Made by a program: the position numbers and the translations under genes. Shown here one piece after another: positions 34,757 through 43,611 of a stretch of 64,000 bases of DNA. Positions within the stretch are counted from its first letter, which is position 1, and the number at the start of each line of letters is the position of its first letter. Below the pieces are notes generated by a model that was not told where the DNA came from, ran no database searches, and saw only the letters and a list, made by a program, of their open reading frames with translations. Source of the DNA: an uncultured Rhodobacter sp. (lineage in GTDB: Bacteria > Pseudomonadota > Alphaproteobacteria > Rhodobacterales > Rhodobacteraceae); contig CAMFII010000004.1 in NCBI GenBank assembly GCA_945952585.1, positions 1 through 64,000 on the forward strand. Reading direction: 5' to 3'.

Positions 34757-35950
34757 ATGACCGACCAGACCGCAGGAACCACCGGCAAGACATCCGGAAT
34801 GAACGTCAACCTGCGCGAAAACGGGATGCTGATGGCGCTGGTCGCCATCGTGGTGTTCTTCGTGATCGTGGTACGGGCGATGTTGGGCGTCGACTTCCTG
34901 TCGGCGCAAAACATCACCAACCTTTTCCTCCAGAACAGCTATGTCGTCATCATGGCGCTCGGCATGCTCTTGGTGATCGTCGCGGGCCATATCGACCTGT
35001 CTGTCGGTTCGGTTGCGGGCTTTGCCGGGGCCGTTGCCGCGGTGCTTGTGCTGGATTGGCACTGGCCAGTCTGGGCAGTGATCCCGGCCGTGCTGGTCGT
35101 AGGACTCGTCATCGGGGGCGCACAGGGCTACTGGGTCGCCTATTGGCGCATTCCGTCATTCATCGTGACGCTGGCGGGGATGCTGGTCTTCCGCGGGCTG
35201 ACGATGTGGCTTCTGGGGGGGCAGAACATCGGTCCCTTCCCGAAAAGCTTCCAGCTCCTGTCCACTGGCTTTGTCCCGGATGTGTTCGGCGTGGACAAAC
35301 CCAACATGACAGCGATCGTGGTGATCGCTCTGGCGGCCGCGGCGATCATCTGGATTGGCTGGCGCGCCCGGCAACGGAACGAAGCCTACGGCACCGCGCA
35401 GGAACCGGTTGGCGTGTTCTGGATCCGGAACCTGATCGTCGCAGGGGCGCTGATGTTCGTTGGCTACAAGCTGGCGAGTTTCCGTGGCCTGCCGAACGTG
35501 CTGGTGGTGATGGCGGTCCTGACGGTCCTCTATGCCTTCTTCACCGAAGCGACGACGACCGGCCGGCGCATCTACGCGATCGGCGGAAACCTGAAGGCCG
35601 CGAAGCTGTCCGGCATCAACACTGAAATGTTGACCTTCCTGACTTTCGTGAACATGGGCGTCCTGGCCGCTCTGGCCGGCATGATCGTGACCGCGCGCCT
35701 GAACTCGGCCACGCCGAAGGCGGGCGTCGGCTTCGAGCTGGACGTGATCGCCGCGGTCTTCATCGGCGGCGCGTCGATGTCGGGCGGATCCGGCAAGATC
35801 GTCGGCGTCGTCGTCGGCGCCTTCATCATGGGCGTGATGAACAACGGCATGTCGATCCTCGGCATCGGCATCGACTACCAGCAGGTCATCAAGGGCCTCG
35901 TATTGCTCGCGGCGGTCATCTTCGACGTCTACAACAAATCCAAGTCCTGA
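34757..35950 (+). CDS. gguB: Sugar ABC transporter permease GguB
   Basis: A 397-residue inner-membrane permease with about ten hydrophobic segments (ALVAIVVFFVIVVRAMLG, VVIMALGMLLVIVAGHIDLS, WAVIPAVLVVGLVIGGAQG). The BPD_transp_2 motif HIDLSVGSVAGF and the late GGASMSGGSGKIVGVVVGAF segment, which contacts the ATPase, are present. GGGGAGGGG precedes its start. With ChvE and GguA it forms the importer for aldoses that feeds the downstream oxidation enzymes. Confidence 0.95.
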   Translation: MTDQTAGTTGKTSGMNVNLRENGMLMALVAIVVFFVIVVRAMLGVDFLSAQNITNLFLQNSYVVIMALGMLLVIVAGHIDLSVGSVAGFAGAVAAVLVLDWHWPVWAVIPAVLVVGLVIGGAQGYWVAYWRIPSFIVTLAGMLVFRGLTMWLLGGQNIGPFPKSFQLLSTGFVPDVFGVDKPNMTAIVVIALAAAAIIWIGWRARQRNEAYGTAQEPVGVFWIRNLIVAGALMFVGYKLASFRGLPNVLVVMAVLTVLYAFFTEATTTGRRIYAIGGNLKAAKLSGINTEMLTFLTFVNMGVLAALAGMIVTARLNSATPKAGVGFELDVIAAVFIGGASMSGGSGKIVGVVVGAFIMGVMNNGMSILGIGIDYQQVIKGLVLLAAVIFDVYNKSKS

Positions 35951-35960
35951 AGGCGGACCC

Positions 35961-36929
35961 ATGCATCTATCCCAACTCATCGGCGGCGGCGTTGTCGTCC
36001 GCTCCGGCAGCAACGCGCGGGTGATCCCGGGAGCCGGGTCCATCCTTGAACTGGCCCAGGCCGCGATAGCGACGGCGAAACCCCTGTCCGAAGTCGTGGC
36101 CGGCCTGGGGCAGGGCGAGGCGGCCGACCTGCCGGCGCTGCTGGCGGCGGGCCGCATCGACTGCCCGCTCCGCCATCCCGACCCGGCGCACATGCATGTC
36201 ACGGGTACGGGCCTGACCCATCTGGGCTCGGCCTCGGCCCGCGACGCCATGCACGCGACCGACCCTTCGAAGCTCACCGACAGCATGAAGATGTTCCGCA
36301 TGGGTATCGAGGGCGGCAAGCCTGCCGCGGGCACGATCGGCGTTGCCCCGGAATGGTTCTACAAGGGCACTGGCGTTTTTGCCGTCGGCCCCGGTCAGCC
36401 GCTCACCTCGCCCTCCTTCGCGCTGGACGGCGGCGAGGAGCCCGAGATCGCGGCCTTCTATCTGGTCGGCCCGGACGGCACGCCGAACCGCATCGGCTTC
36501 TCGCTCGCCAACGAGTTCTCCGACCATGTGACCGAGCGGATCAACTACCTCTACCTCGCCCATTCCAAGCTGCGCCCCGCCTCGTTCGGCCCGGAGCTTC
36601 TGGTGGGTGACCTGCCGCAGGACATCCGCGGCACGAGCCGCATCCGCCGCGAGGGCAAGGTGATCTGGGAAAAGCCGTTCCTGTCGGGCGAGGCGAACAT
36701 GTCGCACTTCATCTCGAACCTCGAGCATCACCATTTCAAGTACGATCTCTTCCGCGTCCCGGGCGATCTGCATGTCCACATGTTCGGCACCGCGACCTTG
36801 AGCTTTGCCGACGGCGCCCGGACCCTGCCGGGCGACGTGTTCGAGATCGAAGCGCCCGATTTCGGCCTGCCGCTTTCCAACCCGTTGGCCATCGCCGCCG
36901 AAGCCAACCCAACAGTCCGCGTTCTCTGA
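35961..36929 (+). CDS. gguC: AraD1/GguC family protein (FAH-superfamily keto-deoxy-sugar acid dehydratase)
   Basis: A 322-residue protein of the GguC/AraD1 type. GTGLTHLGSASARDAMHA and MGIEGGKPAAGTIGVAPEWF are family marks; EPEIAAFYLVGPDGTPNRIG with ANEFSDHVTER holds metal-binding acidic residues of the fumarylacetoacetase-like fold. It probably dehydrates L-2-keto-3-deoxyarabonate to 2-oxoglutarate semialdehyde, filling the step that DHDPS-type AraD does elsewhere. It is 10 bp after gguB and 11 bp before the sugar-acid dehydratase gene. The reaction is inferred from family and pathway. Confidence 0.85.
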   Translation: MHLSQLIGGGVVVRSGSNARVIPGAGSILELAQAAIATAKPLSEVVAGLGQGEAADLPALLAAGRIDCPLRHPDPAHMHVTGTGLTHLGSASARDAMHATDPSKLTDSMKMFRMGIEGGKPAAGTIGVAPEWFYKGTGVFAVGPGQPLTSPSFALDGGEEPEIAAFYLVGPDGTPNRIGFSLANEFSDHVTERINYLYLAHSKLRPASFGPELLVGDLPQDIRGTSRIRREGKVIWEKPFLSGEANMSHFISNLEHHHFKYDLFRVPGDLHVHMFGTATLSFADGARTLPGDVFEIEAPDFGLPLSNPLAIAAEANPTVRVL

Positions 36930-36940
36930 GGAATAGTCCC

Positions 36941-38683
36941 ATGACCTTCAAACCCGCCCCTTGGCCCCGCAAGCTTCGCTCGCAGGAGTGGTTCGGAGGC
37001 ACGACGAAGGACGCGATCTATCACCGCTCCTGGATGAAGAACCAGGGCCTGCCCGCCGACCTGTTCGATGGCCGCCCCGTCATCGGCATCTGCAACACCT
37101 GGAGCCAGCTGACCCCCTGCAACGCCCATCTGCGCGACCTGGCCGAGCGGGTGGCCCATGGCATCTACGAGGCGGGCGGTTTGCCGATGGAATTCCCGGT
37201 CATGTCGCCCTCGGAATCGGCCTTCCGCCCGACCGCGATGATGTTCCGCAACCTCTGCGCCATGGATGTCGAGGAATGCCTGCGCGGCCAGCCGATCGAC
37301 GGCGTCGTGCTGCTCGCCGGTTGTGACAAGACCACGCCCGCGCTCCTGATGGGCGCGGCGAGCGTGGACATTCCGGCGATCCTCGTCTCTGGCGGCCCGA
37401 TGCTGAACGGCTATTTCCGCGGCGAAACCGTGGGCTCCGGCACCCATCTGTGGAAATTCTCGGAAGCCGTGAAGGCGGGCGAAATGACCGCCGAGGAATT
37501 CGTCGAGGCCGAAGCCTCGATGTCCCGCTCTGCCGGCGCCTGCAACACCATGGGCACCGCGAGCACCATGGCCAGCATGGCCGAGGCGCTCGGCATGACG
37601 CTCTCGGGCAATGCCGCGATCCCGGCGGTCGACAGCCGCCGCCGCGTCATGGCCCATGTCACCGGGCGGCGCATTGTGCAGATGGTCAAGGACGACCTGA
37701 AGCCCTCCGACATCCTGACCCGCAAGGCCTTCGAGAACGCGATGCGCGTCAATGGCGCCATCGGCGGCTCGACCAACGCCGTCATCCACCTTCTGGCGGT
37801 TGCGGGCCGCGTTGGCCTCGACCTGACCCTGAACGACTGGGACAAGCAGGGCCGCGACATTCCGACGATCGTGAACCTGATGCCCTCGGGCAAGTACCTG
37901 ATGGAAGAATTCTTCTATGCGGGCGGCCTGCCCGTGGTCATCAAGGCGCTTGGCGAGGGCGGCAAGCTCCACAAGGATGCGCTGACCGTCTCGGGTGGCC
38001 CGATCTGGGACGAGGTCAAGGACGTGAAGAACTGGAACGAGGACGTGATCCGTCCCGTCTCGAACCCGCTGACCTCGCATGGCGGCATCGCGGTGCTGCG
38101 CGGCAACCTCGCCCCGAACGGCGCGGTTCTGAAGCCGTCGGCCGCCAGCGCGCACCTGATGAAGCATCGCGGCCGCGCCGTCGTCTTCGAAAGCATCGAG
38201 GACTACAAGGCCAAGATCGAGGATGAGAGCCTCGACATCGACGAGACCTGCGTGATGGTCCTCAAGAACTGTGGTCCGCGCGGATATCCGGGCATGGCCG
38301 AGGTCGGGAACATGGGCCTGCCGCCCAAGGTCCTGCGCAAGGGCATCACCGACATGGTCCGCATCTCGGATGCGCGCATGTCGGGCACCGCCTATGGCAC
38401 GGTCGTCTTGCATGTCAGCCCCGAGGCGGCACGCGGTGGCCCGCTCGCCATCGTGCGGAATGGCGACATGATCGAACTCGACGTCGAGGCGCGGCGCGTC
38501 CATCTCGACATATCCGACGCGGAACTGGCCAAGCGGCTGGCCGACTGGAAATCCGGGATCGAACGCCCCTCGGGCGGTTGGGCGCAGCTTTACCATGACC
38601 ACGTGCAGGGGCCGGAAACCGGCGCCGACATGGACTTCCTCGTCGGCTGCCGCGGCAACGCCGTCGCCCGCGAGGCGCATTGA
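36941..38683 (+). CDS. araC: IlvD/Edd-family sugar-acid dehydratase (L-arabonate dehydratase)
   Basis: A 580-residue Fe-S dehydratase converting L-arabonate (or D-galactonate/D-fuconate) to the 2-keto-3-deoxy acid. GICNTWSQLTPCNAHL, LLAGCDKTTPALLMGA and SRSAGACNTMGTASTM carry the cluster cysteines and the Mg-site residues; the C-terminal SDARMSGTAYGTVVLHVSPE is diagnostic of pentonate dehydratases in the family. The symbol follows Azospirillum araC (the dehydratase), not the E. coli regulator. It overlaps nothing and is followed 2 bp later by the sugar dehydrogenase gene. Confidence 0.88.
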   Translation: MTFKPAPWPRKLRSQEWFGGTTKDAIYHRSWMKNQGLPADLFDGRPVIGICNTWSQLTPCNAHLRDLAERVAHGIYEAGGLPMEFPVMSPSESAFRPTAMMFRNLCAMDVEECLRGQPIDGVVLLAGCDKTTPALLMGAASVDIPAILVSGGPMLNGYFRGETVGSGTHLWKFSEAVKAGEMTAEEFVEAEASMSRSAGACNTMGTASTMASMAEALGMTLSGNAAIPAVDSRRRVMAHVTGRRIVQMVKDDLKPSDILTRKAFENAMRVNGAIGGSTNAVIHLLAVAGRVGLDLTLNDWDKQGRDIPTIVNLMPSGKYLMEEFFYAGGLPVVIKALGEGGKLHKDALTVSGGPIWDEVKDVKNWNEDVIRPVSNPLTSHGGIAVLRGNLAPNGAVLKPSAASAHLMKHRGRAVVFESIEDYKAKIEDESLDIDETCVMVLKNCGPRGYPGMAEVGNMGLPPKVLRKGITDMVRISDARMSGTAYGTVVLHVSPEAARGGPLAIVRNGDMIELDVEARRVHLDISDAELAKRLADWKSGIERPSGGWAQLYHDHVQGPETGADMDFLVGCRGNAVAREAH

Positions 38684-38685
38684 TC

Positions 38686-39612
38686 ATGGGCGGTCCCATC
38701 CCCGTCGCCGTGGTCGGCGTGGGCAAGATCGCCCGCGACCAGCATTTGCCGGCCATCGCCGCGAATCCTGACTTCCTGCTGGCTGCGGCGGTGTCCCGCC
38801 ACGGCAAGGTCGAGGGCGTGCCGAACTTCACCGATTTCGAGAGCTTCCTGCGCGACGGGCCGACGGCCGCCGTCGCGCTCTGCACGCCGCCCGACGTGCG
38901 TGTCGAGATGTGCCTCGCCGCGATCGAGGCGGGCCGCGACCTGCTGATCGAAAAGCCGCCCGCGGCCACGCTCGGCGAGATCGAGACGATCATCGCGGCC
39001 GCCAAGGCCAAGGGTGTCACGCTCTTCGCCACCTGGCATTCCCGCTTTGCCCCCGCCGTCGAAGCCGCGCGGGACTGGATCGCCAGGCGCGACATCACCA
39101 GCCTCGACATCGTCTGGCGCGAGGATGTGCGGCGCTGGCATCCCGGCCAGGCCTGGATCTGGCAACCGGGTGGCTTCGGCGTCTTCGATCCCGGCATCAA
39201 TGCCCTGTCGATCCTGACCCATATCCTTCCCGGCCCGATCCATGTGCAATCGGCCGAGCTCGAGGTTCCGGCCAACGCCTTCACCCCGATCGCCGCCCGC
39301 CTCGCCATGCAGGCGCGCGGGCATGTGCCGCTGACCGCTGATTTCGATTGGCGGCAGGAAGGCCCGCAGACCTGGTCGATCGTCGTTCAGGCCGGAGCAG
39401 AGCGGCTGGAGCTGCATATGGGCGGGGCCGAACTGATGATTGACGGCCGCAGGGTGGACGTTGGCCCCGAACAGGAATATCCGACGATTTATCGCCGCTT
39501 CGCCGAGCTCGTTTCGGCCCGCAAGAGCGACACCGACATTTCACCGCTGCGGATCGTCGCGGATGCCTGCCTCAAGGGCCGGCAGGTGCAGACGGACGCG
39601 TTCCACGACTGA
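38686..39612 (+). CDS. Gfo/Idh/MocA-type aldose 1-dehydrogenase (L-arabinose/D-galactose)
   Basis: A 308-residue NAD(P)-dependent dehydrogenase. VAVVGVGKIARDQHLPAIAA opens the Rossmann fold, ALCTPPDVRVEMCLAAIEAG and LLIEKPPAAT (catalytic EKP Lys) follow, then WIWQPGGFGVFDPGINALSI, the pattern of galactose/arabinose 1-dehydrogenases. It makes the first reaction of the pathway, aldose to lactone. The ATG at 38686 is used, with GAGG 10 bp upstream, rather than the overlapping TTG at 38680. No dedicated lactonase gene is beside it, so lactone opening may be spontaneous or encoded elsewhere. Confidence 0.87.
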   Translation: MGGPIPVAVVGVGKIARDQHLPAIAANPDFLLAAAVSRHGKVEGVPNFTDFESFLRDGPTAAVALCTPPDVRVEMCLAAIEAGRDLLIEKPPAATLGEIETIIAAAKAKGVTLFATWHSRFAPAVEAARDWIARRDITSLDIVWREDVRRWHPGQAWIWQPGGFGVFDPGINALSILTHILPGPIHVQSAELEVPANAFTPIAARLAMQARGHVPLTADFDWRQEGPQTWSIVVQAGAERLELHMGGAELMIDGRRVDVGPEQEYPTIYRRFAELVSARKSDTDISPLRIVADACLKGRQVQTDAFHD

Positions 39613-39645
39613 CGGGCCTTTGCCCGAACCGAAGGATACAAGACC

Positions 39646-41151
39646 ATGCTGACCGGCAAGCACCTGATCGCAGGCGAATGGGTGGCGGGCGACGCCACCT
39701 TCCTGTCCTCTCCCGCCACGGGCGAGGCCCTCGCCTTTGCCGTAGGTACCCCCGCTCATGTCGACCGCGCCGTGCAGGCTGCCGAAGCGGCGTTCGAGAC
39801 CTATTCGCAGACCACGCGCGAGGAACGCGCGGCCTTCCTCGAGAAGATCGCGGATGAGATCGAGGCGCGCGGGCCCGAAGTCACCGCCATCGGCACCTCG
39901 GAAACCGGCCTGCCTGCCGCCCGCCTGGAAGGCGAGCGCGGCCGCACCACCGGCCAGCTTCGCCTCTTCGCCGCGCATATCCGCAAGGGCGACTATCTTG
40001 ACCGCCGCCACGACGCGGCGCTGCCCGACCGCAAGCCGCTGCCGCGCCCGGACCTGAAGCTGATGCAGCTGCCGGTCGGCCCGGTCGCGGTCTTCGGCGC
40101 CTCGAACTTCCCGCTCGCCTTCTCGACCGCCGGGGGCGACACCGCCTCGGCGCTGGCCGCCGGCTGCCCGGTGGTGGTCAAGGGGCACTCGGCCCATCCC
40201 GGCACCGGCGAGATCATCGCCCAGGCCGTCCTCGCCGCCATTGAGGCCTGCGGTCTGCCCAAGGGCGTCTTCAGCCTGATCCAGGGCGGCCGCCGCGACG
40301 TGGGCGAGGCCCTCGTCCAGCATCCGCTGATCCGCGCCGTGGGCTTCACCGGCTCGCTGATCGGGGGCAGGGCGCTCTTCGATCTCTGCGTGCGCCGCCC
40401 CGACCCGATCCCGTTCTTCGGCGAGTTGGGCTCGGTCAACCCGAACTTCCTGCTGCCGGCCGCCGTCGCCGCCCGGGGCGACCAGATTGCTGCGCAATGG
40501 GTCGCGTCGCTGACGCAGGGGGCGGGCCAGTTCTGCACCAATCCCGGCCTGATGATCGCGCTGGATGGCCCGGCGACCGACGCCTTTGAACGCGCAGCCT
40601 CCGCCGCGCTGTCGGCAGTGGCCGAGCAGACCATGCTGACCGACGGCATCGCTGCCGCCTATCGCGACGGGCAAGCGCGCATCGCCGGGGCTGCGGGGGT
40701 CGAGGCGCTGGTCGAAACCACCAGCGAGGGCCGCATCGCCCGCCCGAACCTCTACAAGGTCACCTCGGACGCCTTCCGCAAGGCGCATGGGCTGGACGAA
40801 GAGGTCTTCGGCCCGCTCGGCCTCGTCGTGCGCGCGAAGAACGAGGACGACATGCTCGACCTCGCCCGTGGGGTCGAAGGTCAGCTGACCTGCACCCTCC
40901 ATGTCGATGCCGGGGATACGGCGCTGGCGCAGCGCCTGATGCCGATCCTCGAGCGCAAGGCGGGCCGCATCCTTGCCAACGGTTTCGCGACCGGCGTCGA
41001 GGTGGCGGACTCGATGGTGCATGGTGGGCCCTATCCGGCCTCGACCAACTTCGGCGCGACCAGCGTCGGCACCATGTCCATCCGCCGCTGGCTGCGCCCG
41101 GTCTGCTTCCAGAACCTGCCCGAGGCGCTGCTGCCGCCCGACCTGCGCTAA
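39646..41151 (+). CDS. Aldehyde dehydrogenase, 2-oxoglutarate semialdehyde type
   Basis: A 501-residue NADP-preferring aldehyde dehydrogenase, last step of the Weimberg route (semialdehyde to 2-oxoglutarate). PVAVFGASNFPLAFSTAGGD and PVVVKGHSAHPGT bind the cofactor; FFGELGSVNPNF holds the general-base Glu; GQFCTNPGLM holds the catalytic Cys; PASTNFGATSVGTMSIRRWL is the C-terminal signature of KGSADH-type enzymes. It starts 33 bp after the sugar dehydrogenase. A dispersed GC-rich hairpin follows its stop. Confidence 0.92.
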   Translation: MLTGKHLIAGEWVAGDATFLSSPATGEALAFAVGTPAHVDRAVQAAEAAFETYSQTTREERAAFLEKIADEIEARGPEVTAIGTSETGLPAARLEGERGRTTGQLRLFAAHIRKGDYLDRRHDAALPDRKPLPRPDLKLMQLPVGPVAVFGASNFPLAFSTAGGDTASALAAGCPVVVKGHSAHPGTGEIIAQAVLAAIEACGLPKGVFSLIQGGRRDVGEALVQHPLIRAVGFTGSLIGGRALFDLCVRRPDPIPFFGELGSVNPNFLLPAAVAARGDQIAAQWVASLTQGAGQFCTNPGLMIALDGPATDAFERAASAALSAVAEQTMLTDGIAAAYRDGQARIAGAAGVEALVETTSEGRIARPNLYKVTSDAFRKAHGLDEEVFGPLGLVVRAKNEDDMLDLARGVEGQLTCTLHVDAGDTALAQRLMPILERKAGRILANGFATGVEVADSMVHGGPYPASTNFGATSVGTMSIRRWLRPVCFQNLPEALLPPDLR

Positions 41152-41161
41152 GCGGTCTTCG

Positions 41162-41214
41162 GCTTCTTCTTGGCCGAAATACCCTGCGGGGGTCCGGGGG
41201 TGCAAAACCCCCGG
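41162..41214 (-). repeat. GC-rich dispersed hairpin repeat, copy 3
   Basis: The reverse complement gives hairpin CCGGGGGT/ACCCCCGG (41194-41214) followed by GGGTATTTCGGCCAAGAAG, the same order as copies at 17426 and 29811 but with another stem. It lies 10 bp after the aldehyde dehydrogenase stop and may stop transcription before the SDR gene. Confidence 0.65.
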
Positions 41215-41337
41215 CGCCCTCCGCCGGGCCGTACGGCCGCGGACCTTGCCTTACGGATGCCAGATCGAGTCCCGCAGGCTTCCGCCTTGCCAATCCGCCC
41301 GTCCCGGCGCCAGATGGCTGGCAAAGGGAGGACCACC

Positions 41338-42075
41338 ATGACCCAGCAAGGCATCGTCATCACCGGCGCCGGTTCCGGCATCGGCCGCGCCACGGCACGG
41401 TCCTTTCTCGATGCCGGCTGGCGCGTGGCACTCCTCGGCCGGCGCGAGGAGGCCCTGCGCGAAACCGCGGGCGACCGCGCAGCGCTGATCCTGTCCTGCG
41501 ACGTCTCCGACCCCGCTCAGGTCGACGCCGCCTTCGCGCGGATCGCCCGGGACTGGGGCCGGATCGACGCGCTCTTCAACAATGCAGGGATGTCGGTTCC
41601 GGCGGCGCCGATCGACGAGATCGCGGTGCAGGACTGGCTGACCCTCTGCAATGTCAACATTACCGGCATGTTCCTCTGCGCCCGTGCAGCCTTCGGCATC
41701 ATGCGCCACCAAAGCCCGTCGGGCGGGCGGATCATCAACAACGGCTCGATCTCTGCCCATGCGCCGCGCCCGGGTTCGGTGCCCTACACCATGTCCAAGC
41801 ATGCCGTGACCGGCCTGACCAAGACCCTGTCGCTCGACGGCCGGCCCTGGAACATCGCCTGCGGCCAGATCGACATCGGCAACGCCCTAACCGACATGGC
41901 CGCGCGCTTTACCAAGGGGGTGCCACAGGCCGATGGTTCGATCCGGACCGAGCCGGTCATGCCAGTGGAGAATGTCGCCGAGGCGGTCCTGATGATGGCA
42001 AGCCAGCCGCTCGACGTGAACATCCCGTTCCTGACGATCATGGCCAATTCCATGCCGTTCATCGGGCGGGGCTGA
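41338..42075 (+). CDS. SDR-family oxidoreductase
   Basis: A 245-residue short-chain dehydrogenase. TGAGSGIGRATARSF binds NAD(P), NNAGMS and the catalytic Ser region NGSISAH follow, and YTMSK holds the catalytic Tyr and Lys. GGGAGG precedes the ATG at 41338. It could be an alternative sugar or sugar-acid dehydrogenase of the upstream pathway, but the hairpin repeat between suggests separate control. Its last 17 bases overlap the end of the convergent repressor gene at 42059. Confidence 0.88.
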   Translation: MTQQGIVITGAGSGIGRATARSFLDAGWRVALLGRREEALRETAGDRAALILSCDVSDPAQVDAAFARIARDWGRIDALFNNAGMSVPAAPIDEIAVQDWLTLCNVNITGMFLCARAAFGIMRHQSPSGGRIINNGSISAHAPRPGSVPYTMSKHAVTGLTKTLSLDGRPWNIACGQIDIGNALTDMAARFTKGVPQADGSIRTEPVMPVENVAEAVLMMASQPLDVNIPFLTIMANSMPFIGRG

Positions 42076-42415
42076 CGGCCTCTGGCTCGCAGAACAGGCT
42101 GTAGACGAGGTTGATCATCCGGCGGACCCGCTGGTCACCGATCGAATAGTAGATCGCCTTGCCGTCGCGCCGCGTGCTGACCAGCCCCTCGATGCGCAGC
42201 CGCGCCAGTTGCTGGCTGACTGCCGCCTGCCGTGATCCCAGAAGCTGTTCCAGTTCCGAGACTGATTTTTCGCCGCTCGCCAGATAGCAGAGGATCATCA
42301 ACCGGCCCTCATGCGACAGGGCCTTCAGGAACGCCGCCGCATCTTGCGCATGATTGACCATCTCGTCGACCGACATCGCGGCGTGGCCGGATGCATTCGC
42401 GCTTTGATCGTCCAT
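42059..42415 (-). CDS. SqrR/BigR-like ArsR-family sulphide-responsive repressor
   Basis: A 118-residue winged-helix repressor. KALSHEGRLMILCYLASGEK and GSRQAAVSQQLARLRIEGLV match the Rhodobacter SqrR pattern. It keeps two cysteines, Cys43 in MILC and Cys109 in SLFC, 66 residues apart, the same spacing as the persulphide-sensing pair of SqrR. In that family sulphane sulphur links the two and releases DNA. The ATG at 42415 is chosen over the GTG at 42421. No sqr gene is in the window, so its target is elsewhere. It overlaps the SDR gene by 17 bp, tail to tail. Confidence 0.82.
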   Translation of the reverse strand: MDDQSANASGHAAMSVDEMVNHAQDAAAFLKALSHEGRLMILCYLASGEKSVSELEQLLGSRQAAVSQQLARLRIEGLVSTRRDGKAIYYSIGDQRVRRMINLVYSLFCEPEAVSPAR

Positions 42416-42576
42416 CGACACGGGTGCCGCTCCTCAATAAAACCGGGTCAAGTCCCGGATACCAATCAACCTGTTCGGGCCGGCATCGGCCTGCAAATTT
42501 TCCCGCTTGGCAAAGACTGCGCGAGTTCGGGGCGGTCTTCATTGCACGAAGAGACTTTTTGCCGCATTGCGGAGCC

Positions 42577-43080
42577 TCAGTCCAGCCCCAAGGTGAAGCC
42601 ACCGTAGCTGCCCTGGCTGAAGATCAACGGCGCGCCGGCTCTTGCCGAGACCCGCAGGACTTCGGCTACTTGGATCAGGTGATCCCCGCCATCATGCGAG
42701 TCGCGGTGCAGGCAGTCAAAGCGCGCCAGCGTTCCCGCGATCACCGGAATGCCCTCGGGGTTGAGGCTGTAGGGCAGGCCGTCAAAGCCCTGCCCTCCAC
42801 GGACGAACCGACGGCAAAGGTCCAGCTGCTCCGCGCCAAGCACGTGGATGGCGTAATGGCGGGCGGCGGCGAAGTAAGGAAATCGCATCGAAGCACGCGC
42901 CGGCGCCCACAGGACCAGGGGCGGATCGAGCGAGACCGAGGCGAAGCTGTTGGCGGTAAACCCCATCGGGCCTTCCAGCGTCGGAATCGTGACGACGGTA
43001 ACGCCGGTCGCAAACCGGCCAAGGGCGTCGCGGAAGGCACGCTGGTTCGTGCCGACGGGGGAAAAGGAACTGTCGGTCAT
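42577..43080 (-). CDS. Flavin reductase family protein
   Basis: A 167-residue FMN/FAD reductase-like protein. FRDALGRFATGVTVVTI, GFTANSFASVSLDPPLVLW and HVLGAEQLDLCRRF are the family blocks; GGDHLIQVAEVL is the NAD/flavin region. Such enzymes supply reduced flavin to two-component monooxygenases by diffusion. No monooxygenase is adjacent; the LLM flavoprotein at 16230 is a distant possible user. Start ATG 43080 follows an AAGGAAC-like site on the complementary strand only weakly, so the start is moderately certain. Confidence 0.88.
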   Translation of the reverse strand: MTDSSFSPVGTNQRAFRDALGRFATGVTVVTIPTLEGPMGFTANSFASVSLDPPLVLWAPARASMRFPYFAAARHYAIHVLGAEQLDLCRRFVRGGQGFDGLPYSLNPEGIPVIAGTLARFDCLHRDSHDGGDHLIQVAEVLRVSARAGAPLIFSQGSYGGFTLGLD

Positions 43081-43239
43081 TGCCGTCGGCCACCGCTGCG
43101 CGGCGACCTCGCGGGCGCTGCCAGCAGCACTAAGTCGACAGCCTTGATCTGCACCTTCGTCCCGCCGTCCCCGAGCCTTTCGCTCGGGATATAGGGCCGT
43201 TCCTGGGCAGCGGCAAGCGAAGAGCCGGGAAGGGGGCGA

Positions 43240-43386
43240 TCAGGCTTCTTCGCCGGTGTCGATCAGCCAGCCGCCCGGGCCAGCGATGCGGTCCGGCAGC
43301 AGAACGACCATGGTCTGGCGGAGAACGATGCAGACCATCAGGCTGCACATGATGTTGTCGAAGGAAACCTGGCTCAGAAACGACAT
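43240..43386 (-). CDS. Small (48-residue) hypothetical membrane-associated protein
   Basis: The frame reads MSFLSQVSFDNIMCSLMVCI then VLRQTMVVLLPDRI, ending DTGEEA. GGAG lies 8 bp before the ATG at 43386, a very good ribosome site, and residues about 11-30 are hydrophobic enough for one membrane helix. It stands alone in a 530-bp gap between the flavin reductase and corA (43081-43611). No family known to me; the rest of the gap shows nothing else. Confidence 0.55.
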   Translation of the reverse strand: MSFLSQVSFDNIMCSLMVCIVLRQTMVVLLPDRIAGPGGWLIDTGEEA

Positions 43387-43611
43387 TGACCGGACTCCAA
43401 AACCTGTTGCCTCTCCATTCGCCGCGAATCAGGGCAGAAGAATGGCCAATTCGCGGAATTTGCTGCAAATGCGATGGAGTGCCCGCGACCTTTAGGCGTA
43501 GCCGAGGCGCTGCGTCACGGTCGTGTCACACGTTGCCAGCAGATCAGGGGTTGGAGGATCGCTCGAGCCGCGCTACGCAGCGGCGGAAAGATCAGACAAC
43601 CGGTGTCAGCC

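Noticed and set aside
33209-38680. Long minus-strand frames across the sugar operon (for example 33209-35062 and 36728-38680)
   Set aside because: Shadow frames of gguA, gguB, gguC and the dehydratase, with His/Asp/Arg-rich composition typical of antisense GC-rich frames.
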